DNA of 22,193 nt, taken from an uncultured Lachnospiraceae bacterium (GTDB lineage: Bacteria; Bacillota; Clostridia; Lachnospirales; Lachnospiraceae). Below the pieces are notes generated by a model. It did not search any database and had not been told where the DNA came from. It worked only from the letters and a program-made list of their open reading frames with translations. How positions within the stretch are numbered: position 1 is the stretch's first letter; each line of letters starts with the position of its first letter. The stretch covers positions 1 through 22,193 of the forward strand of contig CAJUMM010000048.1 of assembly GCA_910586955.1 (NCBI GenBank), read 5' to 3'. A program made the position numbers and the translations under genes. Below, one piece after another: positions 15,044-22,193 of this stretch.

Positions 15044-15238
15044 ATGTGCTTGGCAACCGTATATCAGACAGTCAAAGACACGGAAGAAGTTGTACAGAAG
15101 AACGTAAGTAAAATATATGTGGAAGGCAGCAAGGTACGCCTGATTGACATTATGGGCATGGAGACCCTGGTGGAGGGCAGCATTTCCTTTGTGGATCTGA
15201 CGGGATCCGTGGTAAAGCTTGCCTGCCCGGCGGAATAG
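15044..15238 (+). CDS. cooT: CooT-type nickel-binding protein
   Basis: 64 residues, beginning MCLATVY. The N-terminal Met-Cys is the family signature; in R. rubrum CooT, Cys2 provides the Ni(II) site of a small all-beta homodimer. The remaining pattern (SKIYVEGSKVRLIDIMGMETLVEGSISFVDL) fits that SH3-like fold. It is thought to hand nickel to CODH maturation. AGGAGG at 15031-15036 precedes the ATG by seven bases. It lies between the His-rich protein and metF, and unit C of the leader repeat family occupies almost the whole gap in front of it. No terminator is visible after it. Confidence 0.9.
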   Translation: MCLATVYQTVKDTEEVVQKNVSKIYVEGSKVRLIDIMGMETLVEGSISFVDLTGSVVKLACPAE

Positions 15239-15268
15239 GCACACCAGAGAAAAGCATTTCAATTTCGG

Positions 15269-15289
15269 TATCAATTTAATTGATATAAA
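15269..15289 (+). promoter_or_regulatory. 17-bp perfect dyad and possible -10 before metF
   Basis: TATCAATTTAATTGATA (15269-15285) is a perfect 8+1+8 palindrome. TATAAA at 15284-15289 overlaps its right end and could be a -10, but the -35 at the right distance is poor. The layout suggests a promoter controlled by a dimeric regulator. Confidence 0.5.
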
Positions 15290-15292
15290 TTG

Positions 15293-15316
15293 GCTGCCGC
15301 CGGAAAATAAGGCAGC
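15293..15316 (+). other. Hairpin in the metF leader
   Basis: GCTGCC (15293-15298) pairs with GGCAGC (15311-15316) across a 12-base loop. It ends 10 bases before GGAGG of metF and has no T-run, so it is not a terminator. Confidence 0.4.
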
Positions 15317-15340
15317 ACAATCAGATGGAGGTTGGTTGAA

Positions 15341-16258
15341 ATGAAATTGTCAGAAGTGATGAAGGAGCGCATGGCGCTGTCCTTCGAGGTTTTCCCGCCG
15401 AAAACCGATAAGGGAATGGAGAATCTTCCGGGAACGCTTGCACATCTCTGCGAGTTCAAGCCGGATTACATTTCCTGTACTTACGGCGCAGGGGGAACGA
15501 ATGTAGGAAAGAACATGGAAGTCTGCAAAATGATCCAGGCAGAGGGAACCGTCCCGGTTACCCATTTCACCTGTATCGGCAACACCCGGGAGGGCATTAA
15601 GGAACAGCTGCAGGATTACCTGGACAACGGCGTAGATCACATGCTTGCCCTGCGGGGGGATCTTCCCTTTGGATGGACAGGAACGGGCGGAGACTTCGGC
15701 TATGCTACGGACCTGGTGAAATTTGTGCGGGAAGAGTTTGGCGATCGGTTTGAGATTGCAGTAGCAGGTTCTCCCGAAGGCCACATTGCCTGCCGCAGCC
15801 TGGATGCAGATATTTCCTATCTGAAACAGAAACAGGACAACGGAGCAGACTACATTATGACCCAGCTCTGCTGGGATATGGAGCAGTTCAAGCGCTGGCT
15901 GGATGCCATCCGCACCGCAGGCGTAACCATGCCGGTGGATGTAGGCATTATGCCCATTCTGGATCAGGCGGCCACCATTAACATGGCCCTCTCCAGAAAT
16001 GCCTGCGTCATGGATCGGGAGCTCTGCGAGATTATCTCCAGGAACTGGATTTTCCCGAATCCCTTTGACAAGGAGCCCTTCGATGCGGCAGTGGAGGAGA
16101 AGAAGGCGTCCTTTAAGGAGGCCGGAATCGAGTATACCATCCGCCAGATTGACAAGTATCGTGCCCTGGGCGTAAACGGAATCCATCTCTATGCCCTGAA
16201 CAAGTGGAAAGACGTGACGGAAATCCTGAACCGCTCCGGCATCAAGACTATGGTTTAG
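15341..16258 (+). CDS. metF: 5,10-methylenetetrahydrofolate reductase
   Basis: 305 residues from the ATG at 15341 (GGAGG 15327-15331; an in-frame TTG at 15332 abuts the Shine-Dalgarno and is excluded). It is a TIM-barrel flavoprotein with the catalytic glutamate E16 in SFEVFPPK, the flavin/substrate aspartate in LALRGD, and the C-terminal LYALNKW. It reduces methylene-THF to methyl-THF, the last methyl-branch step before transfer to the corrinoid protein and AcsB. The enzyme of Blautia producta (formerly Peptostreptococcus productus) is known to be NADH dependent. No zinc-finger partner MetV is seen in the window. It lies between cooT and cooC, consistent with joint expression. Confidence 0.95.
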   Translation: MKLSEVMKERMALSFEVFPPKTDKGMENLPGTLAHLCEFKPDYISCTYGAGGTNVGKNMEVCKMIQAEGTVPVTHFTCIGNTREGIKEQLQDYLDNGVDHMLALRGDLPFGWTGTGGDFGYATDLVKFVREEFGDRFEIAVAGSPEGHIACRSLDADISYLKQKQDNGADYIMTQLCWDMEQFKRWLDAIRTAGVTMPVDVGIMPILDQAATINMALSRNACVMDRELCEIISRNWIFPNPFDKEPFDAAVEEKKASFKEAGIEYTIRQIDKYRALGVNGIHLYALNKWKDVTEILNRSGIKTMV

Positions 16259-16272
16259 AAAACGGAAAAGCA

Positions 16273-16305
16273 GCTGCCCGGGCTTTCCGGGCAGCCTGCG
16301 GAACT
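16273..16305 (+). repeat. Short GC hairpin plus GGAACT boundary after metF
   Basis: GCTGCCCGG (16273-16281) pairs with CCGGGCAGC (16287-16295), loop GCTTT. GGAACT follows at 16300-16305 instead of a T-run, so this is more like a minimal member of the leader repeat family than an intrinsic terminator. Some pausing or attenuation remains possible. Confidence 0.6.
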
Positions 16306-16418
16306 TCAAAACAAGCATTAAACAGCAAATATCCGAACAAGGCCCAGAAGGAGTTGCGGACGCAAAGCGTCCGGAAATCCTTCTAGGCAAGGGGCGTTGG
16401 CAGGATGTTTGCGGAACT
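16306..16418 (+). repeat. GGAACT leader repeat, unit D1 (structured)
   Basis: P1 is GCAAATATCC 16325-16334 with GGATGTTTGC 16403-16412. P2 is CAAGGCCC 16338-16345 with 16392-16399 (one mismatch). P3 is AGAAGGA 16346-16352 with TCCTTCT 16378-16384. The apical stem is GGACGC/GCGTCC with an AAA loop (16358-16372). The 3' bulge is AGGCAAG (16385-16391). Confidence 0.88.
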
Positions 16419-16531
16419 TAAAAACAAGCTTAAAACAGCAAATATCCGAACAACGCCCAGGAGGATTTCTGGACGTAAAGCGTCCGGAAATCCTTCTAGG
16501 CAAAGGGCGTTGGCAGGATGTTTGCGGAACT
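16419..16531 (+). repeat. GGAACT leader repeat, unit D2 (structured)
   Basis: Nearly identical to D1 and the same length (113). P1 is 16438-16447 with 16516-16525. P2 is CAACGCCC 16451-16458 with GGGCGTTG 16505-16512, perfect. P3 is 16459-16465 with 16491-16497. The apical stem is GGACGT/GCGTCC. Differences from D1 keep pairing or restore it. It is followed by GGAGAG before cooC. The 303-base gap after metF is almost wholly D-type repeat; no promoter is seen in it. Confidence 0.88.
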
Positions 16532-16561
16532 TTAAATAGAACTTCAATAGGAGAGACTAAG

Positions 16562-17335
16562 ATGGCACACACAATAGCCGTAGCCGGCAAAGGCGGCGTA
16601 GGAAAGACAACGCTGACGGGACTTCTCATAGAGTATCTTTGCAAGAAGAGTTCCGGTCCCGTGCTGGCCGTAGATGCGGATGCAAATTCCAACTTAAACG
16701 AAGTGCTTGGCGTGGAAGTGGAAACCACCCTGGGGGAGATACGGGAAGAGATCGCCCAGGCAGAGATTTCCAGCACCAACCCTATTCCCTTGGGAATGTC
16801 CAAGCAGGACTATACGGAAATGAAATTCAGCTCTGCGCTGGTAGAGGAGGACGACTATGATCTTCTTGTAATGGGGCACACCCAGGGGAAGGGCTGCTAC
16901 TGCTTTGTAAATGGTCTTCTAACCGCCCAGATTTCCAAGTACGCTCAGAACTACCAGTATGTGGTAGTGGACAACGAGGCAGGCATGGAGCATATCAGCC
17001 GGGGAATTCTGCCCAAGGTAGATACGATTATCCTGGTCAGCGACTGCTCCAGAAGAGGCGTGCAGGCGGTAGGACGCATTGCAAAGCTGATTCCGGAGTG
17101 CGGATTGAACCCCAGGACTGTAGGGCTGATTGTAAACCGTGCCCCCGGCGGCGTGCTGAATGACGGAACCAGGGAAGAGATTGAAAAACAGGGATTGAAC
17201 CTGCTGGGCGTTGTACCCCAGGATGAGCAGGTGTTTGAATTTGACTGTGACGGAGTACCCACAGTGAAGCTTCCGGAGGATTCTCCGGTGCGAAGGGCAC
17301 TGTATGAAATTATAGATAATTTAGATTTATCATAA
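16562..17335 (+). CDS. cooC: CODH nickel-insertion ATPase CooC
   Basis: 257 residues from the ATG at 16562 (AGGAGAG upstream); the open frame extending 5' runs through repeat D2 and is not coding. This is a MinD/ParA-type ATPase with the deviant Walker A GKGGVGKTT at residues 9-17. The metal motif C-x-C is in KGCYCFVNG, at C112 and C114, the same numbering as the Ni/Zn-binding cysteines described in Carboxydothermus CooC1. By family knowledge it dimerises with ATP and loads nickel into the CODH C-cluster. It lies 19 bases before the CODH gene, so the two are surely cotranscribed. Confidence 0.95.
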   Translation: MAHTIAVAGKGGVGKTTLTGLLIEYLCKKSSGPVLAVDADANSNLNEVLGVEVETTLGEIREEIAQAEISSTNPIPLGMSKQDYTEMKFSSALVEEDDYDLLVMGHTQGKGCYCFVNGLLTAQISKYAQNYQYVVVDNEAGMEHISRGILPKVDTIILVSDCSRRGVQAVGRIAKLIPECGLNPRTVGLIVNRAPGGVLNDGTREEIEKQGLNLLGVVPQDEQVFEFDCDGVPTVKLPEDSPVRRALYEIIDNLDLS

Positions 17336-17354
17336 ATAATTTAGGAGGTTTGTA

Positions 17355-19247
17355 ATGGGAGACTTTAAATTGACAACGGTGGAAGAATTTGAAGCCGCAA
17401 CAGCCAGATTGTTGGAAACGGGGGCGAAGGTAGGCGCAGATGCCTGGCAGCTTCGCGTGAAGAACCAGACTCCCCACTGTAAGTTCGGTGAGCAGGGCGT
17501 CTGCTGCCGTATCTGTTCCATGGGACCGTGCCGTATCACTCCGAAGGCGCCCAGAGGTATCTGCGGATGTGACGTACACGGAATCGTTGGACGCAACTAT
17601 CTGAAGTTCACGGCAGGCGGAGCGGCAACCCACTCTGACCATGGCCGTGAGATCTGCCACACCCTGCACTGCACGGCGCCGGACGGAAACTACAAAGTAA
17701 AAGATCCGGAGAAGCTGATCCGCATTGCCAAGGAGTGGGGCATTGAGACAGAGGGCAAGGATATCTACGATCTGGCTCACGAGGTAGCTGTAGAAGGACT
17801 TATGGAATATGGAAAGCCCTTCGGACATCAGCGCTTCTTAAAGAGAGCGCCCCAGCATACCCAGGATTTGTGGGAGAGAGAAGAGATTGCCCCCCGTGCT
17901 ATTGACCGTGAGGTTGCAAGCTCTTTACATATGACACATATGGGATGTTCCTCCAAGCCGGAGGCATTGATTCGCCAGTCTCTGCGTACCGGTCTTTGCG
18001 ACGGATGGGGCGGCTCCATGATGGGTACGGAGTTCTCAGACGTGCTCTTCGGAACGCCGAAGCCCATTGATACCGAGGCAAATCTTGGCGTTATGGTAGC
18101 AGAGAACGTAAATATTGTGGTTCACGGACATGACCCGTCACTTTCCGAGATGATCTGCGAGTATGCAGACGATCCGGAGATGATTGCCTATGCCAAGAGC
18201 GTAGGTGCGAAGGGCATTACCATTTCCGGTGTATGCTGTACCTCCAACGAGGTTGCCATGCGTCGTGGTATTCCCATGGCAGGTAACTTCTTACAGCAGG
18301 AAAATGTAGTGCTGACAGGCGCTTGCGAGGCCATTGTAGTAGACGTACAGTGTATTTTCCCGGCTTTGGGACCTCTTAGCAAGTGTTTCCATACAAAATT
18401 TGTTACCACCTCCAAGATTGCACAGATGCCGGACTCCGAGTTTATGCACTTTACCGCAGAGACGGCAGGGGAGAATGCCAAGGCAATCGTGAAGATGGCC
18501 ATTGATAACTTCAAGAACCGGAAGCCTGAACTGGTTTATATTCCGGATATGAAGCAGAAGGCAACGGTTGGATATTCCGTAGAGGCTATCAAGAAGACTC
18601 TGGATACCGTTACCAACTCCTATGTGGATGAGACGGGAACCACCAAGCCCCTGGTTGAGTGTGTGAAATCCGGTGTTCTCCGGGGCGCCGTTGCTATGGT
18701 AGGCTGCAACAATCCGAAGATTCGTCCCGACGTTGCCCATATTGAGCTGATGAAGAAGCTGATTGCAAATGATATTATTATCATTGCTTCCGGATGTTCT
18801 GCACAGGCTGCGGCAAAGGCCGGCCTGATGAATAAGGAAGCCAAGGAGCTTTGCGGCGCAGGCTTAAAGAGAGTTTGCGAGCTTGCCGACATTCCTCCCG
18901 TACTGCATATGGGTTCCTGCGTGGACATCAGCCGTATGATGATTCTGGCGGCCGATATTGCCAAGGATTCCGGCTGGAACATTTCCCAGGTTCCCGTTGT
19001 GGGCTGTGCTCCCGAGTGGATGTCCGAGAAGGCTGTTTCCATCGGAAACTACGTAGTAGCTACCGGTATTGACACCTTCCTGGGTGTAGATCCCTATGTA
19101 TGCGGTTCTACGGAGGTAGATAACCTTCTGAAGCACGGCATCAAGGATTGGGTAGAGGCATCCTACACCGTAGAGAAAGATATTGAAAAGCTGGTTGATG
19201 CTATGATTGACCGGATCGAAGAGAAAAGAGCGGCTTTAGGCATCTAA
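17355..19247 (+). CDS. acsA: Ni-dependent carbon monoxide dehydrogenase catalytic subunit
   Basis: 630 residues; symbols acsA and cooS are both used. It interconverts CO2 and CO and supplies CO to acetyl-CoA synthase. The N-terminal Cys cluster (C42, C50, C51, C54, C59, then C70 and C72) holds the D- and B-type Fe-S clusters. C-cluster ligands are visible: VHGH near H257/H259, C294-C295 in GVCCTSNE, C333 in VQCIFP, C451 in GCNNPK, C481 in SGCSAQ and C522 in MGSCVD. The proton-relay lysine is K559 in EWMSEKA. All expected ligands are present, so the enzyme should be active. AGGAGGT precedes the ATG. Confidence 0.97.
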   Translation: MGDFKLTTVEEFEAATARLLETGAKVGADAWQLRVKNQTPHCKFGEQGVCCRICSMGPCRITPKAPRGICGCDVHGIVGRNYLKFTAGGAATHSDHGREICHTLHCTAPDGNYKVKDPEKLIRIAKEWGIETEGKDIYDLAHEVAVEGLMEYGKPFGHQRFLKRAPQHTQDLWEREEIAPRAIDREVASSLHMTHMGCSSKPEALIRQSLRTGLCDGWGGSMMGTEFSDVLFGTPKPIDTEANLGVMVAENVNIVVHGHDPSLSEMICEYADDPEMIAYAKSVGAKGITISGVCCTSNEVAMRRGIPMAGNFLQQENVVLTGACEAIVVDVQCIFPALGPLSKCFHTKFVTTSKIAQMPDSEFMHFTAETAGENAKAIVKMAIDNFKNRKPELVYIPDMKQKATVGYSVEAIKKTLDTVTNSYVDETGTTKPLVECVKSGVLRGAVAMVGCNNPKIRPDVAHIELMKKLIANDIIIIASGCSAQAAAKAGLMNKEAKELCGAGLKRVCELADIPPVLHMGSCVDISRMMILAADIAKDSGWNISQVPVVGCAPEWMSEKAVSIGNYVVATGIDTFLGVDPYVCGSTEVDNLLKHGIKDWVEASYTVEKDIEKLVDAMIDRIEEKRAALGI

Positions 19248-19274
19248 TGGGATGAAAATAGGAGTGCATTGTTT

Positions 19275-20036
19275 ATGAAGATTGCAATTACAGGAAAGGG
19301 CGGCGTGGGAAAGACCACATTTGCGGCAACCCTTGCAAGGCTTTACGCGGAAGAGGGAAAGACGGTACTGGCTGCGGATGTAGATCCGGATGCGAATCTG
19401 GGATTGGCTCTGGGCTTCCCGGAGGAGGTTCTTGATTCCATCGTCCCCATTTCCAAAATGCGCAGACTCATCGAGGAGCGCACCGGAGCCGGTGCGGACA
19501 ATACCTTTTATACCCTGAATCCCAAGGTGGACGATATTCCGGATACCTACAGCAAGACCTATAACGGCGTCAAGCTTTTGACCCTGGGTACGGTGGAGAC
19601 AGGGGGCGGCGGCTGCGTCTGCCCGGAGCATGTGATGCTGAAAAGGATCCTGAACTACTTAAGCCTCAGAAGCCAGGACGTGGTGATTATGGACATGGAG
19701 GCGGGGCTTGAGCATCTGGGAAGGGGCACCTGTGAGGGAGTGGACCAGTTCATTGCGGTCATCGAACCGGGAGCCCGCAGCGTGCAGACCTATAAGAATG
19801 TCAAGCGTCTGGCTCTGGATCTGGGTGTGAAAAAGGTGCGGGTGGTAGCCAACAAGGTCCGGGGGCCGGAGGATGAGGATTTCATAAGGACGAAGATTCC
19901 GGCGGAAGACTTGCTGGGCTTTATCCACTACAATGCAGAGGTCATCGACGCAGACCGGCAGGGGAAGGCCCCCTTCGATGTAAGCCGGGGAGCGACGGAT
20001 GAGATTCGGAAGATCAAAGAATTGTTAGAAAAATAG
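19275..20036 (+). CDS. acsF: AcsF/CooC-type nickel ATPase for acetyl-CoA synthase
   Basis: 253 residues from the ATG at 19275 (AGGAG ten bases upstream; the TTG at 19269 is less likely). It has the deviant Walker A TGKGGVGKTT at residues 7-16, the DVDPDANLGLALG switch region, and a C-x-C metal motif in GGCVCPEH (C114, C116). The CPEH form and the position directly before acsB favour the AcsF branch, which assists nickel loading of the A-cluster, over a second CooC for CODH; this is inference. It starts 27 bases after acsA. A 176-base structured gap separates it from acsB. Confidence 0.88.
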   Translation: MKIAITGKGGVGKTTFAATLARLYAEEGKTVLAADVDPDANLGLALGFPEEVLDSIVPISKMRRLIEERTGAGADNTFYTLNPKVDDIPDTYSKTYNGVKLLTLGTVETGGGGCVCPEHVMLKRILNYLSLRSQDVVIMDMEAGLEHLGRGTCEGVDQFIAVIEPGARSVQTYKNVKRLALDLGVKKVRVVANKVRGPEDEDFIRTKIPAEDLLGFIHYNAEVIDADRQGKAPFDVSRGATDEIRKIKELLEK

Positions 20037-20044
20037 CAGATGGT

Positions 20045-20185
20045 TTACGCAGTGCGCAAGCTCAGAAAACCAGCCGGTTTTCCTCGCTTTACGGCTGGCG
20101 CCGTATGCGCCGCAAAATTTAAAAACTGCCTGGTGTGCAAGCACCCCATTCCGTTTTTAAATTTTCCGTCACGCACTGCTTGTAA
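20045..20185 (+). other. Multi-branched palindromic leader upstream of acsB
   Basis: The closing stem is TTAC-GCAGTGCG (20045-20056) with CGCACTGC-TT-GTAA (20172-20185), 12 bp with a 2-base bulge. Inside are CCAGCCG/CGGCTGG (20070-20076 with 20092-20098), an alternative GGCGC/GCGCC (20097-20101 with 20107-20111), and a perfect 13-bp A/T-rich stem (20114-20126 with 20153-20165) capped by GGTG/CACC. It has no T-run at the right place for a terminator. It could be a structured RNA, an mRNA processing or stabilising element, or a MITE-like insertion. Confidence 0.7.
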
Positions 20186-20212
20186 CTAATAAAAAATAGG
20201 AGGTTTATAACC

Positions 20213-22193
20213 GTGACATTATTTGACAGAGTATTCAGCGGTTCAAATGAAATGTATGCGTGGGCGGAGAAATCCGTGGCCGGCGCATTGGAGAAATACG
20301 GTGCGGATGCGGCGGTATCCCTGCCCAGCACCGCATATTCCCTTCCCTGCTACTATGCAGTGACGGGAGAGAAACTGACAACCCTGGGTGAGGTAAAGGC
20401 AGCCCTGGAGGGCAGAATCAAAGAGATGATGACCCGCAAGGAGCGTTTACATAATGTATTCCAGTCCGGAATCGCAACGGCCCTGGCTGCGGAGATTATC
20501 GAGACCATGAAATACATGGACGGAGCACAGCCCTATGAAGAGCCCTATGTAGGACACTTTACGGACGCTATGATCCGTGAGCTGGGCGTTCCCCTGGTAA
20601 CAGGAGACATTCCCGGCGTACCGGTTCTTATCAATGCGGCTCCCTCCGTGGAGGAAGCGGTTGCCCTGGTAAAGAGCTACCAGGCACAGGGTAACTTTGT
20701 AACCTGCGTAGGCGGCATCTGCGATCAGCTGATTGAGGCCGGCTACAATACGGGCTTTAACGTCCGTGTGACCCTGATGGGCAAGGATATCACTTCTGCA
20801 GCCCATGTAGTTTCCATCGCTCTTCGGGCGGCTCTGATCTTCGGCAACATTACGCCGGGAGATCTGCCCAACCTGATGAAATACACCTTTGAGCGTGTCT
20901 TCGCCTTTGTAAATGCTTTCGCTCCGGTAGATGATCTCACCGTGGGCTGCGGCGCCGGCGCCATCGCTTTCGGCTTCCCGGTTATCTCCAACGATCTGGA
21001 GAGCTTAAAGGGTATGAACGTTCCCAAGAGCCTGATTCTTCAGGGAGATACGGAGAAATTTAATCCCACCTCCATTGAGGCAAGGGATGTGAAGATTAAA
21101 GTTACCAATATTGATATTCCGGTTGCCTTTGCCTCTGCTTTCGAGGGCGAGATTATCCGCCGGGGCGATATGCAGGTAGAGTTCGACGGTTCCAGGGTAG
21201 ACTGTTTCGAATTGGTTCAGACCAAGGAGCCTTCCGAGGTAGAAGATCACAAGATCGAGGTCATCGGACCGGATCTGGACGAGTTCGAGGTGGGAACCAA
21301 GCACAGCATCGGCTATATTGTGGAGGTTGCAGGAAAGAATATGCAGTCCGACTTTGAGCCGGTATTTGAGCGTAAATTCCACAGCTACTTAAACTGCATC
21401 GAGGGCGTGATGCACACCGGACAGCGGGACATGATCCGGGTGCGTATAGGAAAGGCTGCTTTTGAAGCCGGCTTCCGTGCAAAACACATCGGAGAAGTAC
21501 TCTATGCAAAGATTAAAAATGAGTTTGACGCCGTAGTAGACAAGTGCCAGGTGAAGGTGATTACGGATCCGGAGAAGTGTACGGATCTCCGTCACAATCT
21601 TGCAATTCCCTCCTTTGACAAGCGGGACGATCGTCTGCGTACCCTGACGGATGAGTCCGTGGAGGTATACTACAGCTGTATCCTCTGCCAGGCATTCTCC
21701 CCGTCCCATGTATGCGTGGTAACGCCGGAGCGTCTGGGGCTTTGCGGAGCCGTTTCCTGGCTGGATGCCAAGGCTACCAACGAGCTGGATCCCCAGGGAC
21801 CCTGCCAGGTAATTACCAAGGAGCGCATTATCGACGAGCGGACCGGAGAGTATGAGGATGTCAACGAGGCAGTGAAGCTGTATTCCCAGGGAGCCCTGGA
21901 GAATGTATCCCTGTACTCCATTATGGAGAACCCCATGACCTCCTGCGGATGCTTTGAGTGTATCTGCGGTATTGAGCCCTTCTCCAACGGCGTTATCATT
22001 GCCAACCGTGAGTATGCGGGCATGACGCCTCTGGGAATGACCTTCCCGGAGCTGGCTTCCATGACAGGCGGCGGTGTGCAGACCCCCGGATTCATGGGCC
22101 ACGGCAAGCACTTCATTGCTTCCAAGAAATTTATGAAGGCAGAGGGCGGCATTGAGAGAATCGTATGGATGCCCAAGGAGCTGAAAGAGACGG
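20213..22193 (+). CDS. acsB: Acetyl-CoA synthase, AcsB (partial, runs off the window)
   Basis: 660 codons are visible from a GTG at 20213 (TAGGAGGT nine bases upstream); no stop is reached. It condenses CO, a methyl group from the corrinoid protein and CoA into acetyl-CoA. The A-cluster ligands are C489, C492, C501 and C511 plus the Cys-Gly-Cys at 578-580. These are offset by exactly 17 from Moorella thermoacetica C506, C509, C518, C528 and 595-597. The N-terminal domain contains TCVGGICDQL. If the offset holds to the end, about 50 C-terminal residues lie beyond the edge. I found no frameshift where I checked the frame. Confidence 0.97.
   Translation, partial: MTLFDRVFSGSNEMYAWAEKSVAGALEKYGADAAVSLPSTAYSLPCYYAVTGEKLTTLGEVKAALEGRIKEMMTRKERLHNVFQSGIATALAAEIIETMKYMDGAQPYEEPYVGHFTDAMIRELGVPLVTGDIPGVPVLINAAPSVEEAVALVKSYQAQGNFVTCVGGICDQLIEAGYNTGFNVRVTLMGKDITSAAHVVSIALRAALIFGNITPGDLPNLMKYTFERVFAFVNAFAPVDDLTVGCGAGAIAFGFPVISNDLESLKGMNVPKSLILQGDTEKFNPTSIEARDVKIKVTNIDIPVAFASAFEGEIIRRGDMQVEFDGSRVDCFELVQTKEPSEVEDHKIEVIGPDLDEFEVGTKHSIGYIVEVAGKNMQSDFEPVFERKFHSYLNCIEGVMHTGQRDMIRVRIGKAAFEAGFRAKHIGEVLYAKIKNEFDAVVDKCQVKVITDPEKCTDLRHNLAIPSFDKRDDRLRTLTDESVEVYYSCILCQAFSPSHVCVVTPERLGLCGAVSWLDAKATNELDPQGPCQVITKERIIDERTGEYEDVNEAVKLYSQGALENVSLYSIMENPMTSCGCFECICGIEPFSNGVIIANREYAGMTPLGMTFPELASMTGGGVQTPGFMGHGKHFIASKKFMKAEGGIERIVWMPKELKET

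Noticed and set aside
16273..16295. Intrinsic terminator after metF
   Set aside because: The 9-bp stem is good but no T-run follows; it fits better as a boundary hairpin of the leader repeat family.
16358..16372. GGACGC-AAA-GCGTCC loop resembling part of a cyclic di-GMP (GEMM-I) riboswitch
   Set aside because: Only the short hairpin is similar; the other conserved GEMM-I segments are absent, and the apical loop varies among copies.
14293..16531. CRISPR array
   Set aside because: Units are structured and tandem without unique spacers of regular length, and no cas genes are present.
16397..16561. N-terminal extension of cooC through the repeat
   Set aside because: The extension is repeat D2 read as protein; AGGAGAG and the conserved N-terminus place the start at 16562.

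Overview
The window looks like chromosome from an acetogenic Firmicute of the Lachnospiraceae, most likely Blautia or a close relative. The reasons are a Wood-Ljungdahl carbonyl-branch cluster (CODH, acetyl-CoA synthase, metF and nickel chaperones), strong AGGAGG ribosome binding sites, a GGGtGRT-family gene pair, and roughly balanced base composition. The genus is inferred from gene content; no rRNA or tRNA gene is seen.

Layout. (1) 121-1842: NifU-like scaffold protein plus GGGtGRT protein, ending in a strong bidirectional terminator that also serves a convergent bacteriohemerythrin. (2) 2438-7477: a two-component system (OmpR-type regulator and a kinase with almost no external loop), a terminator, four TTCAC repeats spaced exactly 11 bp apart, then an apparently unannotated 50-residue Trp-rich membrane microprotein translationally coupled to a three-gene ABC-2 exporter. 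(3) 7471-9869, minus strand: a BlaI-BlaR1-type repressor and protease pair with two operators of identical architecture. (4) 10235-13156: GH13 glucosidase, Nudix hydrolase, GNAT acetyltransferase and an unknown protein, in a compact operon with a near-consensus promoter. (5) aroE on the minus strand. (6) 14224 to the window end: the carbonyl-branch region, with a His-rich CooJ-like protein, CooT, MetF, CooC, CODH (acsA/cooS), AcsF and most of AcsB, which runs off the edge.

The genes of region 6 work together. MetF makes methyl-tetrahydrofolate; CODH reduces CO2 to CO; AcsB joins CO, a methyl group and CoA into acetyl-CoA. CooT, the His-rich protein, CooC and AcsF are candidate nickel storage, delivery and insertion factors for the C-cluster and A-cluster.

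The most unusual signal is a family of structured leader repeats of about 101-113 nt, each unit bounded by GGAACT. Five full copies (14293-14393, 14394-14498, 14924-15024, 16306-16418, 16419-16531) and reduced copies at 4391-4440, 14902-14923 and 16273-16305 lie immediately upstream of ribosome binding sites. The full copies share a three-stem fold (P1, P2, P3) with compensatory changes in P2 and a conserved purine-rich one-sided bulge. Full copies precede cooJ-like, cooT and cooC only; one internally deleted copy precedes the ABC cassette. A different multi-branched palindromic leader (20045-20185) lies before acsB. Both were read by eye and need covariation and genome-wide copy analysis.
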